A stretch of 64,000 bases of DNA from Perkinsus olseni. Its lineage: Eukaryota > Perkinsozoa > Perkinsida > Perkinsidae. Both the position numbers and the translations under genes were made by a program. The notes under the pieces are model-generated. The model saw only the letters and a list, made by a program, of their open reading frames with translations. It was not told the origin of the DNA and did no database searches. Positions within the stretch are counted from its first letter, which is position 1. The number at the start of each line of letters is the position of its first letter. The stretch spans positions 62,001-126,000 of the forward strand of contig JABANP010000020.1 of assembly GCA_013115135.1 (NCBI GenBank), written 5' to 3'. This document shows, piece by piece, positions 1 to 11,956 of this stretch.

Positions 1-353
1 TCTAGCAGCAGCCTCTTCGATAGCTGTGGCCTAGCACGGCACACAGTAGTCGTGGACAGGGTTAGCCACTGTCACTACCTCGAGGGAGCTCTCCACATTC
101 TCGGCCATACCGCCCGCTTCACGACGAAACTCTGGTCGAGAATCTCGCATCCGTTGGCGCTGAGCGTCCTCTTTTGACCTGATATCTTTGCTCTGACAAG
201 GACAAGGCCTCGATACCAAGGCCAGTGGCCATCGACTATCACCTGGGAGACTATACGACCATCAGCACCAATACCGGTAGTGAGGGATTCAGCTCTGGTG
301 AAGTTCATTCCCACAAAACGACGACGGCTACTGTCGCTGTTGTTAGCGTCCAT
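1..353 (-). CDS. Hypothetical protein, 5' part, runs off the left edge
   Basis: An ATG at 353 opens a reading frame beginning MDANNSDSSRRRFVG. A GT-AG intron of 39 nt joins DGHWPW to SKEDAQRQRMRDSRPEF in phase, and a second donor follows NVESSLE near 80. The joined protein is hydrophilic, with a charged Arg/Glu-rich stretch that could form a helix. I recognise no domain. It lies on the same strand as NOG1, about 240 bp beyond the NOG1 stop. The rest of the gene is outside the window, so neither length nor function can be judged. The coherent splice phase is the main evidence that it is real. Confidence 0.35.
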
Positions 354-593
354 CGACACTGGTGTAACAGAACACAGTATGTTGAGTAACGTTGAAACCT
401 TCTCTATGGCTATGGTAGTAGAGGTACAAGTAACGTGATGATGGTGATGAGCGAATACGACGACGACGATGCTGATGATGATAGCCGTATGCGTCGACAC
501 CATGCTGTCGGCAGGCGGATGATGACATCGAGAAGGATGGTCGAGGAGGATAGAATACAAGTAGTAGTAGTTGGTAGATACGTAGTGGCCATC

Positions 594-3306
594 TTAACGA
601 CGATCCCTCTTGAAGCCCATCTTGCCAGAGAACAGATGCTTTGGCTTCTTCTCGGGGATATGATGATCTCCCTCTCCCTTCCTGGCATCTCTAGCGAGCC
701 TCCTCTGCTTCTGTCTCTTGATGACCTCAGCAGTGGCAGCCTCCTCAACCTGATACACCATGCTTGATGATCGTAGACCTAAGCGATACTCATGATACTA
801 CATTAAGGGAGGAGGAGATAACAGCAGTAGGCTGTTGCTGTTCTTCCTCATCCAGTCCAGCGACAGACCTCCGCCGTTTAAGAACAGCCCGCGACCGCAG
901 GGCTTCCGTGTCAACATCATCATTACCTGACATAGCGATAACCAACCATCCTAAAAGTTCTCTATGCCACACCAAGTACTATTACCAATGACACGTAGAT
1001 GCTCAGCAACTTCCTCAGGAGTCTGCTTCTGCTGTCGTCGGATAGTACCGTAATGGTTGCGATTCTTGTTAAGTCTGTTCTCAAACTTCTGCTGTTCAAC
1101 CTTCTTGTGGATTTGCGATAGAGTATCCTTAGCATTCATCCACCTGAACGAAAGGCCTCATCTTTACCTATGCGAGTGCTTCCTTGACTACTACCGTTGA
1201 TGCTCCTCAGTGTCGTCAGCATCGCCCCACATGAGGGCCTCCTCCTCCCTCTCCAATGCTTCCAGCTTGGCATCGATATCAGGATCGACGAAATCGGCGA
1301 TGTTGTGGCCTAAGCGGTGAGCGTACGACTAAGCTGCTGCTGATGCTGGGAGGGATGATGATAGGCGTACCATCCATAATCTCCGGTACATTATCATACT
1401 TCCAATCCTCGTTCTTGAGATCCCAGTTCTTCCTAGTATCAACACTGTACACACCGGCACCTAACCGTCCAGACATGATAATTACCTCACCGGACTATCG
1501 ACTAACGCTCACCTCCATGACGTTCCATAAGCTGCTTCTCAGTCATCTGAGACTCGTCAACATCAGCATCAGGCAGCGTCTCCTACGGATGACGGTAACG
1601 ATAGTGTTTGGGCCAGCAGAACCCTTTCCTGTTACCTGCTCATCTTGCTGTTGGCGACCACGAACGCCCTAGGGGGATACAGGGTGGACGGTCAGCGCGT
1701 GCTTGAGTGGCGGTGACGTAGACCCTGAAAGCATACGAGAGGTCGACAACGATAGTCGGTAGTAGCTTCGTCGCTCCTACTACTACTACCTGTTCTTGAT
1801 GGCATCTACCTTACTGCTTTGAGCTACCTTCCTCTCAATCCTCTGCTCCAACAGCATATCACATGCGCGGTTCTTAACAGCATCGACACTGGGAAGGATG
1901 AAGATTACTCTAACCGGAAGGCAATCGCTAATCGTCTTACCCCTCCCTCTTGAGGCAGCTTGCTGGCAAGAACTCCAGAGCCTTGTCCTCATCCAACTTG
2001 ATCGAGGCTATAAGCTTCTTCTGCTCCTCAGTGAGCTCATCCAAAGGCTTCACATCAGTCTTGTTAAGCACCACCAATAGAGGCTTCGACTTGAATAACG
2101 GCTTGATAGAATGGAACAGAGACACCTAGCAGGGATACATACTACCACGTCCACAATTCATATGGTAGTACCTGTTGCTCGATGGTGAATCCACATTGCT
2201 CGGAGACATCAACGAAGTAGAGGACAGTGGCGGGTATGTGGGCTAGGGCTGTGATAGCTGTCATCTCGATGGTATTCCTCTCCTCCAGAGGATGGTCGAG
2301 GATACCAGGAGTATCGAGCACCTGCCACCTCGTGTACCTGACGCGGTGGAGACATCATCCCCGAATACTACTGCACCGAGGACTACACTACTTGAAGTCC
2401 ATATGGCCGACGAAGATGCTCTTAGTAGTGAAAGCATAAGGTTGGACATCAACATTGGCATCGGTGACTATGTTCATGAAGGAGGATTTACCAACATTGG
2501 GGTATCTACGGATGGTGCGGTATGATGGCTGCGGCAGTAGGGGCAGCAGCTGACCCCGTCATGATCAATGTCCGAGTCTGGGGATTGATCTGTGGTAATC
2601 GGGATAGATGTTGGCGGACCTCCTCGAGGTACTGTAGAGAAGCTGACAGCTTCTTTACGGCAGTACACATTCTACCGAGGGCGGCTCTCTTCAGCATCTT
2701 GCACTTATACCTGACAACAGCAGAGGGGTCAATAGCAACGAGTAATGATAGCGAAGGCTATTACGGTGAATCAGCAAACTTGAGGAGCTTGACGTAATCC
2801 TTAGCAATACTGTCCACAGTAGACTGAACTGACTTCACTTGACCGAGGGCGAGCTTGTAGTGATCACGATCGTACAAGACCTGATAACAACCGTGTACCA
2901 TCAAGATACGCGAGGGGTGGTGATGCTTCCTACATTGCATAGATCAGCGTAGAAGGGATGGAGATCATCAATCTTGGGGAACTCATCGAGGATCTTCTGC
3001 AACTTCTCATTAAACGTTGTTTGACAGAACTTCACCTGCGAAGGCCAAAGAATGATACGGTGGATACGTGTCTTTGGTTCAAGCTGACCTTCCTCATGTA
3101 AAAGCTTCGGATACGTGTAATCTTAAACTGTGGATGCACCTCGGTAGGAGTCCGTCGCTGCGTCCGACTGACGATGGAGCAATGATAACGTAATAACGTT
3201 GAAGGGTGTGATGATGACCCCTGTCCTCTTCCCGGTACTACCTCAGGACAACATCCACCATGTCCTTGGCGGGTATAACCGTCTGTATCTCCTTGAATGA
3301 GTACAT
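594..3306 (-). CDS. NOG1: Nucleolar GTP-binding protein 1 (NOG1/GTPBP4)
   Basis: NOG1 is an OBG-HflX-like GTPase needed for 60S ribosomal subunit assembly in the nucleolus. The ATG at 3306 gives [19 protein letters not shown], the typical NOG1 start. Later exons give [24 protein letters not shown] and the helical block [14 protein letters not shown]. The G1 motif is split by an intron and continues as [11 protein letters not shown]. The G4 motif is LVVLNKTDV, and the C-terminal half has [21 protein letters not shown]. The protein ends in a basic tail, [12 protein letters not shown], then TAA at 594. There are about nine introns, mostly 50-60 nt. The start lies about 610 bp from the ABCE1 start on the other strand. 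Family-wide colinearity leaves no doubt about identity; individual exon ends were set by eye. Confidence 0.95.
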
Positions 3307-3630
3307 TGATGAGTTGACGTGTAGAGGTAGTAGAGACGGTTGATGATGCCACCAACTACCAACTAATAACAATATAAGTTATAGCCTTTCATGCGAGCAC
3401 TGACATAAGCTACTACATCCCCTATCACCCTACAGTAACATCACATCTATCATTCAACCCCTTCCACTAACCATCCGAAGCCAACTACCCGACCATCTAC
3501 GAAACCCGTAGACGTTCAAAATATCAATATCGTTACTCCCCAGGCAGGGTTCACATACCAGGGAAGTAAATCGATCAAGATGGTGGGCGCGTGATGCGTC
3601 GCTCTCGTCTGCCTGGAGAGTCATGGTAGA

Positions 3631-3690
3631 CGGTGAAAATCTAAGCGAAAGGGCGAAAATCTAAGCAAGAGGGCGAAAATCTAAAGAAGG
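3631..3690. repeat. Three direct copies of a 20-bp unit
   Basis: In the gap between the divergent NOG1 and ABCE1 starts, a 20-bp unit with core GAAAATCTAAG occurs three times in phase (about 3631-3650, 3651-3670, 3671-3690), followed by a decayed fourth copy (AAAAACTAAAG). The rest of 3307-3919 shows no ORF worth calling and probably holds the promoters of both genes. Confidence 0.7.
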
Positions 3691-3919
3691 AGAAAAACTA
3701 AAGAGAAAAAGACCTAGTGGAGTACTGACCGTAACCCCCGTCAACCCGAAACCCGACTCCTAGGGTTATAGGTCATAGGTTATCCGAGAGTCAAAAGCGT
3801 AATCCCAATCCTCTCCCGGGCGAGCGAGAAACTTCTTTAGAAAATGGCAACTTTCTTTAGAAATATGGTTTTTCCCGAGAGTCATATCGACATAGCAGCT
3901 GGAGGTAGTTGTTGTTGCC

Positions 3920-6501
3920 ATGGGTAAAAAGGACAAAAAGGATAAGAAGGGGGCCGGATCAGGAGAGGAGCAGCGTCTACGTATCGCCATCGTCAGTGAG
4001 GATAGATGCAAGCCTAAGAAATGCCAGCTTGAATGCAAAAAGTAAGTGGGTGGTGATACGTACCATTCGAAAGGAGGCATTGGAGTACTGGGGGTGGGTA
4101 GCTGATAACCAGTAGCAGCTGCTGTGGATATATGAAGGAATGATGTTCTTGTAAGGTACTGCCCAGTTAATCGTACTGGTAAGTTCTGCGTGGAGGTTGA
4201 TAGACATGCCAAGGTCTCATGGATATCGGAGACTCTCTGTATTGGTTGTGGTATATGTGTCAAGAAGTGCCCATTCGATGCCATTACTGTTATCAATCTA
4301 CCCAAGGACCTCAGTGGCCAGACCACTCATAGGTAGTAGTATCAAATCTATAATAGTACGTATCAGTATGGCCAACTGTTCCCAGATACGGCCCCAACAC
4401 CTTCAAGTTGCATAGACTGCCCATGCCTCGTCCCGGCCAAGTTCTCGGTCTAGTCGGCACTAATGGTAGTATCATCACCATTACCCTAGCGAGAGCCCGT
4501 AGTCCTATAGTAGTGGGTATGTGTATTAGGTATCGGTAAGTCCACTGCGTTGAAGATTCTATCTGGCAAGCTGAAGCCTAATCTTGGCCGATTCGACAAC
4601 CCCCCGGACTGGAGTGATATTCTCCAGTAATACTCCATCATCATCGCCGCCATCATCCTCGGCACATTGCCTTCTTCAGATACTTCCGCGGATCTGATCT
4701 CCAGAACTACTTCGTTAAGATCCTTGAGGATAAACTAAAGGCAACCATCAAGCCTCAGTATGTAGACAACATCCCCGAAGGCCGTCCGTGGCAAGGTAAT
4801 CACTGATCACTGATTACTAATCAGTAACACCCGTCGGGCCCCTCTCCGTGTCATACATCTTTGATCAGGTTGGGGAGACTCTTGCGCGGAAGGATGAACG
4901 ACATATAGTGCCCGAGCTACTGAAGCGTTTGGATCTCGAGCATTTGGTCGATCGTGAGATCAAGGATCTTTCTGGTAATTAGTCATCTCCTCCCCATTAT
5001 CGTCGGCTATCCTGCTCATTCCCCTTGTGTCATGATCAGGTGGAGAATTACAGCGTTTCGCCATTGCAGTGGTATGCGAGTTGAATGCATCTGTATATAT
5101 GTTTGATGAGCCTAGCTCCTACCTTGATGTCAGACAGCGTTTAGAGGCTGCACATGTACTGCTACCACACCATCGACTACTCACGCTTTATTCATCATTC
5201 CGTAGGTTATCCGTGACCTACAGACTTCCGATAACTACATCATTGTGGTCGAGCATGATCTCTCAGTCTTGGATTATCTTTCTGATTACATTTGTTGTCT
5301 ATGGGTAAGAGGCCATCCTCATCATCATGTCAGTCCTATCATCACCTCTCAGGGTACTCCTACTGCATATGGTGTAGTCACGATGCCCTTCTCTGTCCGC
5401 GAAGGAATTAATATTTTCCTTGACGGTTTCATTCCCACCGAGAATCTTCGTTTCCGTGAGGTCGCCTTGAACTTCAGGGTAATGCTTCATGTCAGCCTTA
5501 TCATCATCTCACTATTATTCTTTTTATTTTAAGGTATCAGAGAATACGGATCTCGATGATGGCAAGAGGATGTACAGCCAGGACTATCCTGCTATGACTA
5601 AGACCATGGGTAACTTCAAGCTCCATATCGAAGGGGGTAGCTTCTCAAGCTCCGAGATCATCGTTATGCTGGGACAGAACGGAACAGGTGAGAACGATAC
5701 CCACTCGTCGCTACATCTCGCTATTTGCTATATTGGCAGGCAAGACTACTTTCATCCGTATGCTTGCTGGTCTGTTGAAGCCTGATGAGTCCAACGTGGA
5801 GGTTCCCCGTATGAACGTCTCGTATAAGCCTCAGACCATCCATGCCAAGTTCGATGGCTCGGTAAGCTGACGTGGGCAGCAGCATCAGCTCATACATGTG
5901 GTTATTCATCATCATGCAGGTCCGAGATCTACTTCACGCCAAGATCCGCTCACAGTTCTTGCATCCTCAATTCGTCTCTGATGTCACTCGTCCGATGCTC
6001 ATCGATCAGCTGCTCGATCAGAATGTACAGAACCTATCAGGTAGAGTCACAACCCTCTATTCCTCCTGTTCATAGCCTTTTCCATTGCCAGGTGGTGAGC
6101 TCCAGCGTGTAGCCATCGTACTGGCCCTGGGCAAGCCTGCCGATGTGTATCTGATTGATGAGCCCAGTGCCTACCTTGATGTCGAGCAGCGTGTTGTAGC
6201 CGCCAGAGTCATCAAGCGATTCATCCTTCATGCTAAGAAGACTGCATTCGTCGTAGAGCACGATTTCATCATGGCATCTTATCTTGCTGATCGTGTCGTA
6301 GTCTATGACGGCCATCCAGGAGTTGAATGTACAGCTAGCACGCCTGAGACTCTCGTCACGGGTATGAACAAGTTCCTCAAATCCTTGGAGATCACCTTCC
6401 GTCGTGACCCTACCAACTACAGGCCAAGAATCAACAAGTATGATTCCGTGAAGGATAAGGAGCAGAAGGCCGAGGGCAACTTCTTCCTCCTTGAAGACTA
6501 A
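3920..6501 (+). CDS. ABCE1: ABCE1 / RLI1 ribosome-recycling ATPase
   Basis: ABCE1 is the Fe-S ABC ATPase that splits ribosomes after termination and supports initiation. The start [10 protein letters not shown] is followed by an N-terminal ferredoxin-like domain with two cysteine clusters ([11 protein letters not shown], then [14 protein letters not shown]). ABC domain 1 has Walker A GTNGIGKST (split by an intron), signature LSGGELQR and Walker [16 protein letters not shown] domain 2 has GQNGTGKTTF (split by an intron), [11 protein letters not shown] and [12 protein letters not shown]. The tail has the typical hinge pattern [13 protein letters not shown] and ends FFLLED. There are about nine GT-AG introns, several cutting through nucleotide-binding loops. 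Both active sites look complete. Confidence 0.97.
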
Positions 6502-6640
6502 GCCACTCATGGAGCAGCAACAACAGCGATGTTTTCGTAGCACCATTCGAGTTATCACCACTAGTGTTATGAGAGCTGCTGCCGCTGTTATCGCCAACGT
6601 TCACTGAACCTTGTTTCCCATTGCCATCGGCAGAGCGTTG

Positions 6641-6668
6641 TGTTAAAAGTTGTGATAGACTTTTAACA
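6641..6668. other. Inverted repeat / hairpin downstream of ABCE1
   Basis: TGTTAAAAGT (6641-6650) and ACTTTTAACA (6659-6668) are perfect reverse complements with an 8-nt loop. It lies about 140 bp after the ABCE1 stop, between the convergent 3' ends of ABCE1 and the CLC gene. It could be a 3'-UTR hairpin. Nothing else is seen in 6502-7013. Confidence 0.45.
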
Positions 6669-7013
6669 ACTTTAAGTAGTGATAGAGGCTAGAGTTGGAT
6701 GGGTCAAGTTATTGACTTCTCAACACAAAGCTTTGTGACTGCTTATATTGGCACGACTGAGACACTTCACTACGACGCTTAGAGTCCTTTGAATATGATG
6801 GTTATGAAATAGTGGGTAAACATATAGGCGGTGATGGTGATGTTAGTGATTATTATTGAAACAACTAGTTAGCAAATTATGGTTATGTAGCCCATCGTCT
6901 ATCCTCTCCCTTAATCTTCCACTACTACCTTGAGATGAAGGGGACGGGGGAATGGGTACTACAGGATCCCTGAACACACCGACATGGGAGGTAGCTGTGG
7001 GCTGTGGCCAGCA

Positions 7014-10000
7014 TCACCTGTACAGAAGGTCTTCTGCTGTCACCGCACCGAGGAGCTCGCCTCGGAACGTTACGAAACAAACCTGAGATGGAAATCGGGA
7101 AGGCGCGGGGCGAGGAGGCTACTGCTATTACCTGCTCTGAGTTGTACTCCATTCTACCGTAGATCTGTAATACGCTAGCATCCGGTGGGCATGTCATTGG
7201 GGATACATCCAGCCATGGTAGCATGTCACACAGAGCATCGGCTGAATCACTGGGGGACATTTCACCACAGTGCTCCAGTAGTCTGACAAGGACTGATGCA
7301 CGCGAAGTGGATGTAGAGATCGGTAATATTACTGATCCACAGGAGCTGCAGCAACCAGTATAGAACGGCCGCTTTCAGTAGATAACAGTACGGGAACCTT
7401 GGGAAGATGGCAGTCGAGTGTCTGAGGATAATACGGTATGATGAGGGGCCAAGAGCCAGTATTGACTACATCCGGGTCTATACTCTCTGGATGCTGCTCC
7501 CACGCATCATCCTGTATCTTAGGAATGTCCTTAGCAGGGGTCATCACAGCACACACAGGCAGCATCCCTCTGCTCAATAGAATAAACATCATCAACACTA
7601 CCCGACGACAGGGTCACAATACCTCTGCTGATTGGTCAATGCGGGACGTCCTGGGAGATTCTTCCGCAGAAGTATGACATCGAATATACTAGGTGAGATC
7701 TGCCCTGACACCAGGACTCCGGCAACCGTCGCAACACACAATGGCAGGAGCATACCACCAGTACCGAGGCCTACACAGGAGCGAAGGTCTAGACAGAAGC
7801 TGACCATGCACAAACGCACTTGGGGCAACCTCGTATATGGCCACTAGCAGGGAGAAGCTCTGCGTAACAGCTGCCGCAAAGGCAACTGTACCGACCAATC
7901 CCAATGATGAAGGGTTAACCTAGCTGGCAACGGTAACGAGGAGAATCGTGGTGGCGGTGGTGTGGTATATTACGAATTGGTCATCAGGAGTAGTAGAGGG
8001 CATGAGTTCATACGTGAGTCGGCCTATGAGAGCACCCAGTACATACGACGGTATGACAAGACCGGCAGGTAGTGGTAGGTTGAAGACCAATAGCGTGATA
8101 AATAACTGAGGGTGGAGGGGTTAGGATGATAGTGATGCTGAGAGTTGTTGCTATTACTTTGAATAGCAGACAGAGGGCCCATTGATACAGAGGGTAGTCC
8201 TCGTCAGAGCCAAGAACCGAGGCTAGGAACTAGCGTGGAGGAGAGATACACGAGGAGGCGACAGTATGGAAAGCCTACTTGTGGCTGTAGAGCATCGCCT
8301 AGGGGTGGCAATGCTCGAGATATAACAGAGTTGAGCAGGGTGAACACGACTAGTAGGAAGAATATACAACTCTGTTTGGGAGCTCTCAGCCTATGCCACC
8401 CTCGAAGCAGCCGCGTACCTAAGCCAACTTCATCATCACCATTCCCTAGTTTCTACCTCTCAATTACGTATTCCTTGATGCAGGGTTGGTGGTGGTGGAG
8501 TAGTAGACCTGTCATGGACCTCCTCATTCCATGGTGCTGACGACTCTCGTCGGCGATACACACTAACTGCATCGGGGCGGACAAAACTAGGATCACCACT
8601 CTGAGGTAGGAGGCCTGTAGACAACGAGGAGGAGGATGTCGATGTAACACAAGATGGCACTTGCCTACTCCCTCGACGATCGGCAGTAGACGAAGATGCA
8701 GCCATGGCGGCAGCACCGCTGTCCTCCACCCATTGACGATTGGGACCTCTCTGGGCCTGTCTAAGGCCTCTGCCGGGTACGATATGCCGCTAAAGAGGAT
8801 GACAACATTCCCATCCATTAGAGAGCATAACTACTACTACCTTCCTGAAGGTGAGGTGCGTCGCCCAGAACCTCTGGAAATCGGCTAGAAGGCGGCCAGT
8901 GTAAGCGAATGCCTTGATGAAGTAGCCGCCGAGCAGGCCGAGGATGACACCATAGGCAGCAAACCCGATGACCTGGTGAGGATTGATGAGCCGACTAGCA
9001 GGAGTTGTAGAGTAGTACCCGGAGTGGCGACTCGTAGCTGGAGAAGTGTAGGTCGCTGAACATGAAGGGCCGTAGACCAACCAGAGGAGACGTCTTCACA
9101 CACACGAACACGAATGAACCGACGACCGATGCCACGAGACATATCCAGTACCTGCAGCAGCAGGGCGCCGCCGCTGGTACTCTGGACGCGACCACGGCTA
9201 GTGGTGGCGGAGGCGGCGGCGGCGAGTATTATTACGTATTGATGAAGAAGTGATTGGAAGTGACTTCTAAGGCGAAGAGTACCCCACCGATGGGAGCTCT
9301 GAATATAGCAGCAACACCGGTCGCTACAGCTGCTGATAGCACTTGACGTCGCGTCTGGCAAGGGTTGCTGGGGTCTCTATCGACTAGGCCATCGCACTAC
9401 TTACGTTGGGGATTTGCCGTACATTGGCGAAGAAGGGTAATCGCAGAAGGAACGACCCGATACAGGCCGAAATGTGTACCATAGGACCCTCAGCTCCCAC
9501 TGGTAGACCAGCGGAGATAACCAAGATCAGACCTATCGCCTTGGCCACTAATACGCCAGGACGAAAGAACCTAGAGTGAAGTGCAGTGGAGAGGGAATGG
9601 CGGCCGAGGCTTTACCCAAGTAGATGGCTGGCCCCGCCCAATTCACACTTCATCTCGGGTATACCACTGCCCTCAGCCAATGGTTGGGCTATCATAAGCA
9701 TACGGGCAGAGAGGACGAAGAGTATATCAATCAATACACTCAACCATGTAGTTAACTCCGACTGAGATTACGATGATGCCAGCGATGGTGATGTCAATGA
9801 GAGTACTGTTAGTACCTTCGCTGACACTAACATCCTCACTGCTGCATCAATGAGGGCCGATAGTACCGTACCTGCAGATAGTGATGACGATGAGGAAGAT
9901 TAGCCACCGCAGGTATCCGGTTATTACCCATAACGCTGGTGAGTATGATGATGAGCCATAGTTTACGATAGGCACCCTTCCCTGGCCGCTTAGGCATCAG

Positions 10001-11111
10001 CTTACCCTCCGATAGGAGATGGCTGAGGGTCTCCGCATCTAGTTTCTAGTAGGGAGGAGAGTGGGGTAGGAGAGAAAGCTGCCACCTACCTCCCAATCCT
10101 TCCTGTGATCTTGCTGCTCCTTAGCATGATACGATACAGCCTCTGGTGGAGTACCAGATTCCAGCACCCACTCCTCCATATCCATATCATACCTGCGACA
10201 GTCTATCTACCCGAGAATAACCCCCAGGGTCGTCGTACTACTTAACGAAGCTACGCAAGCCGCCATCCAGGCACTGTTCCGTTGGCGCACTCTCCACCTG
10301 ATGCATTGATGCGTAGTTCTCATACAGTAGAGGCGTTGTAGCAGGGGGCGGCAGATGAAACCGCTTAGCCGCCTCGGCCTTGGAATAGCCAGCGTCGTTG
10401 CCACTGCCGTATCCACCTGAGGTATATCCCTTTTAATACAACAACAGTAGCCTATGCACTGAGGAGCATCATACCGCCAGAAGGAAGTTGCTGTTCTGCT
10501 TGCTTGAGAGGGAATTGCAAGGATGCCCTCCTCCTAGCCACTGCCGAGAGCGCATTCTCCCATTTACTGCCATCACTATGGGTTGCATGCTCAGCGAAGA
10601 AGTTGCTAGAGCCCCTTCTTAGGGCTGACACCACTGAGGCAACCGATCCACGGCTAACCTGGATAACTCTACTAGGAGCGCCTTCCTACGAGTACTACTA
10701 CTACTACTACCATATGAGATAGCTGCTGTGGTTGCTGGACACTAGTACGGGATGTTGATGATGATGCACAGCTCTCATGAGAGGGCAGCGTCATGTAGGA
10801 GGAGGTTCTCCCTTCTTCTATCGTGGGTAGCTCAGGTGGCCAGATACGAGACCCCTCATCATCTCCAGTAGCGCTTACCCGGCCTACACCGCGACACTTG
10901 CTCGTCAGAACCACAACTACCACGACGCCGTCGGCGGCGGCGGCGACGGCTGCTGCTGCTGCCTATTACCGTGCATGGGGCTACGCATTGGGCCACCAAC
11001 TGCCGTGTGTACACGTCTACGGTTAGGCTCGTCGCCCTCTGATATCCCGGTGCCCGAAGGTACTGTCGGACCAACGGTAGAGGGAGGTGCTGATGCTGAT
11101 GATGGCATCAC
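7014..11111 (-). CDS. CLC-type chloride channel with C-terminal CBS domain
   Basis: CLC proteins move chloride across membranes as channels or Cl-/H+ exchangers. Exons read in order give an acidic cytosolic N-terminus ([35 protein letters not shown]), a first helix [11 protein letters not shown], and then the three selectivity motifs. These are GSGIPEMK (about 9660), GAEGPMVHI (about 9490; usual GKEGP, gating Glu kept) and, further on, [16 protein letters not shown]. The segment [14 protein letters not shown] (about 9265) has Val where exchangers carry the second Glu of LEE, which points to a channel. A CBS-like domain follows ([16 protein letters not shown], then [12 protein letters not shown]), ending in TGA at 7014. 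The N-terminal start is uncertain: the ATG near 11111 is used, but a poly-Gln stretch up to 11232 may belong to it. At least ten introns. Confidence 0.85.
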
Positions 11112-11275
11112 ACTGAATGATCGTACTCATTCCAATGACCTTTACCCCCACTGACTGAAACTCGAGGACGAATGATTGAGGGAAAGGATATAACGTTTTG
11201 GCCTGCTGCTGCTGCTGCTGCTTCTTCGTCATTTATTTATTATACCAGTAACAGGCAGAGAGAAGGCTTCTCCAG

Positions 11276-11712
11276 TTACTGCCTCTTCTCGAGAATGTTA
11301 TAGTTCAATAGCTTCTCGATTAAATCCACGTGAGTGAGCAACATACGCCTGCAGCAGTATCTAAGTAGAACGACAGTGACGAAGCTCAATGACCGCGCCA
11401 CCAAGGACGGATACTATGAGCCAGCTGAGTATAGCACTGTACATGAGAGCAATCCACAACAAAATAGTCATGGAGACTCGGGAGAGTAGAGTGATGACTG
11501 ATCTTTCGACTAGCGATAGTTGTATGACCTCTCCATGCCTAGCTCCGTAAGGGCCTGACCTTCTGACTTCCCTTCCTGCAACAAGTTGAGGTAAGTATCC
11601 CACTTATTGCCGATAACCTGACACCCAGAATGGAGAAAATGGTGCTGATGGTAGCCTTGGATTATTATTAGCCTACCTTGCCGCAAGTGAAGCATCGGAT
11701 AGGGATGATCAT
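11276..11712 (-). CDS. RPB10: RNA polymerase I/II/III subunit RPB10 (RPABC5)
   Basis: RPB10 is a small zinc-binding core subunit shared by all three nuclear RNA polymerases. Three exons join to about 69 residues, the usual family length. Exon 1 is [12 protein letters not shown] with the first zinc ligands. Exon 2 is [13 protein letters not shown] to TELGMER. Exon 3 is [18 protein letters not shown], with the second cysteine pair, ending LEKRQ. Both introns are GT-AG and every phase agrees. The gene sits between CLC (same strand, downstream) and an unknown gene (same strand, upstream), and would be missed by any length filter on unspliced ORFs. Confidence 0.95.
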
Positions 11713-11956
11713 TTCTGCGAGGGGGAAGGTACGAAGGAAAAAAGCCTGCGCCGCGATGAACGTACTTGCTAGTGTAAACACTAAGACCAACTCAACACCC
11801 TCTTCCTTAGAACATCAACCAGAAGGTGCACAACATGACTCAGTACACTTGCTATGTGATTGCGATGGACCACAACGATCGGCCTCATTACGGCATGAGA
11901 AGGCCGACTGTTGACCGAAGATATCCGCGCCTGCAAAAGAGAGTACCTATCCGAGG

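Noticed and set aside
435..767. Plus-strand ORF rich in Asp and Met
   Set aside because: It reads antisense through the NOG1 3' end and a triplet-repeat-like spacer; composition is that of low-complexity DNA.
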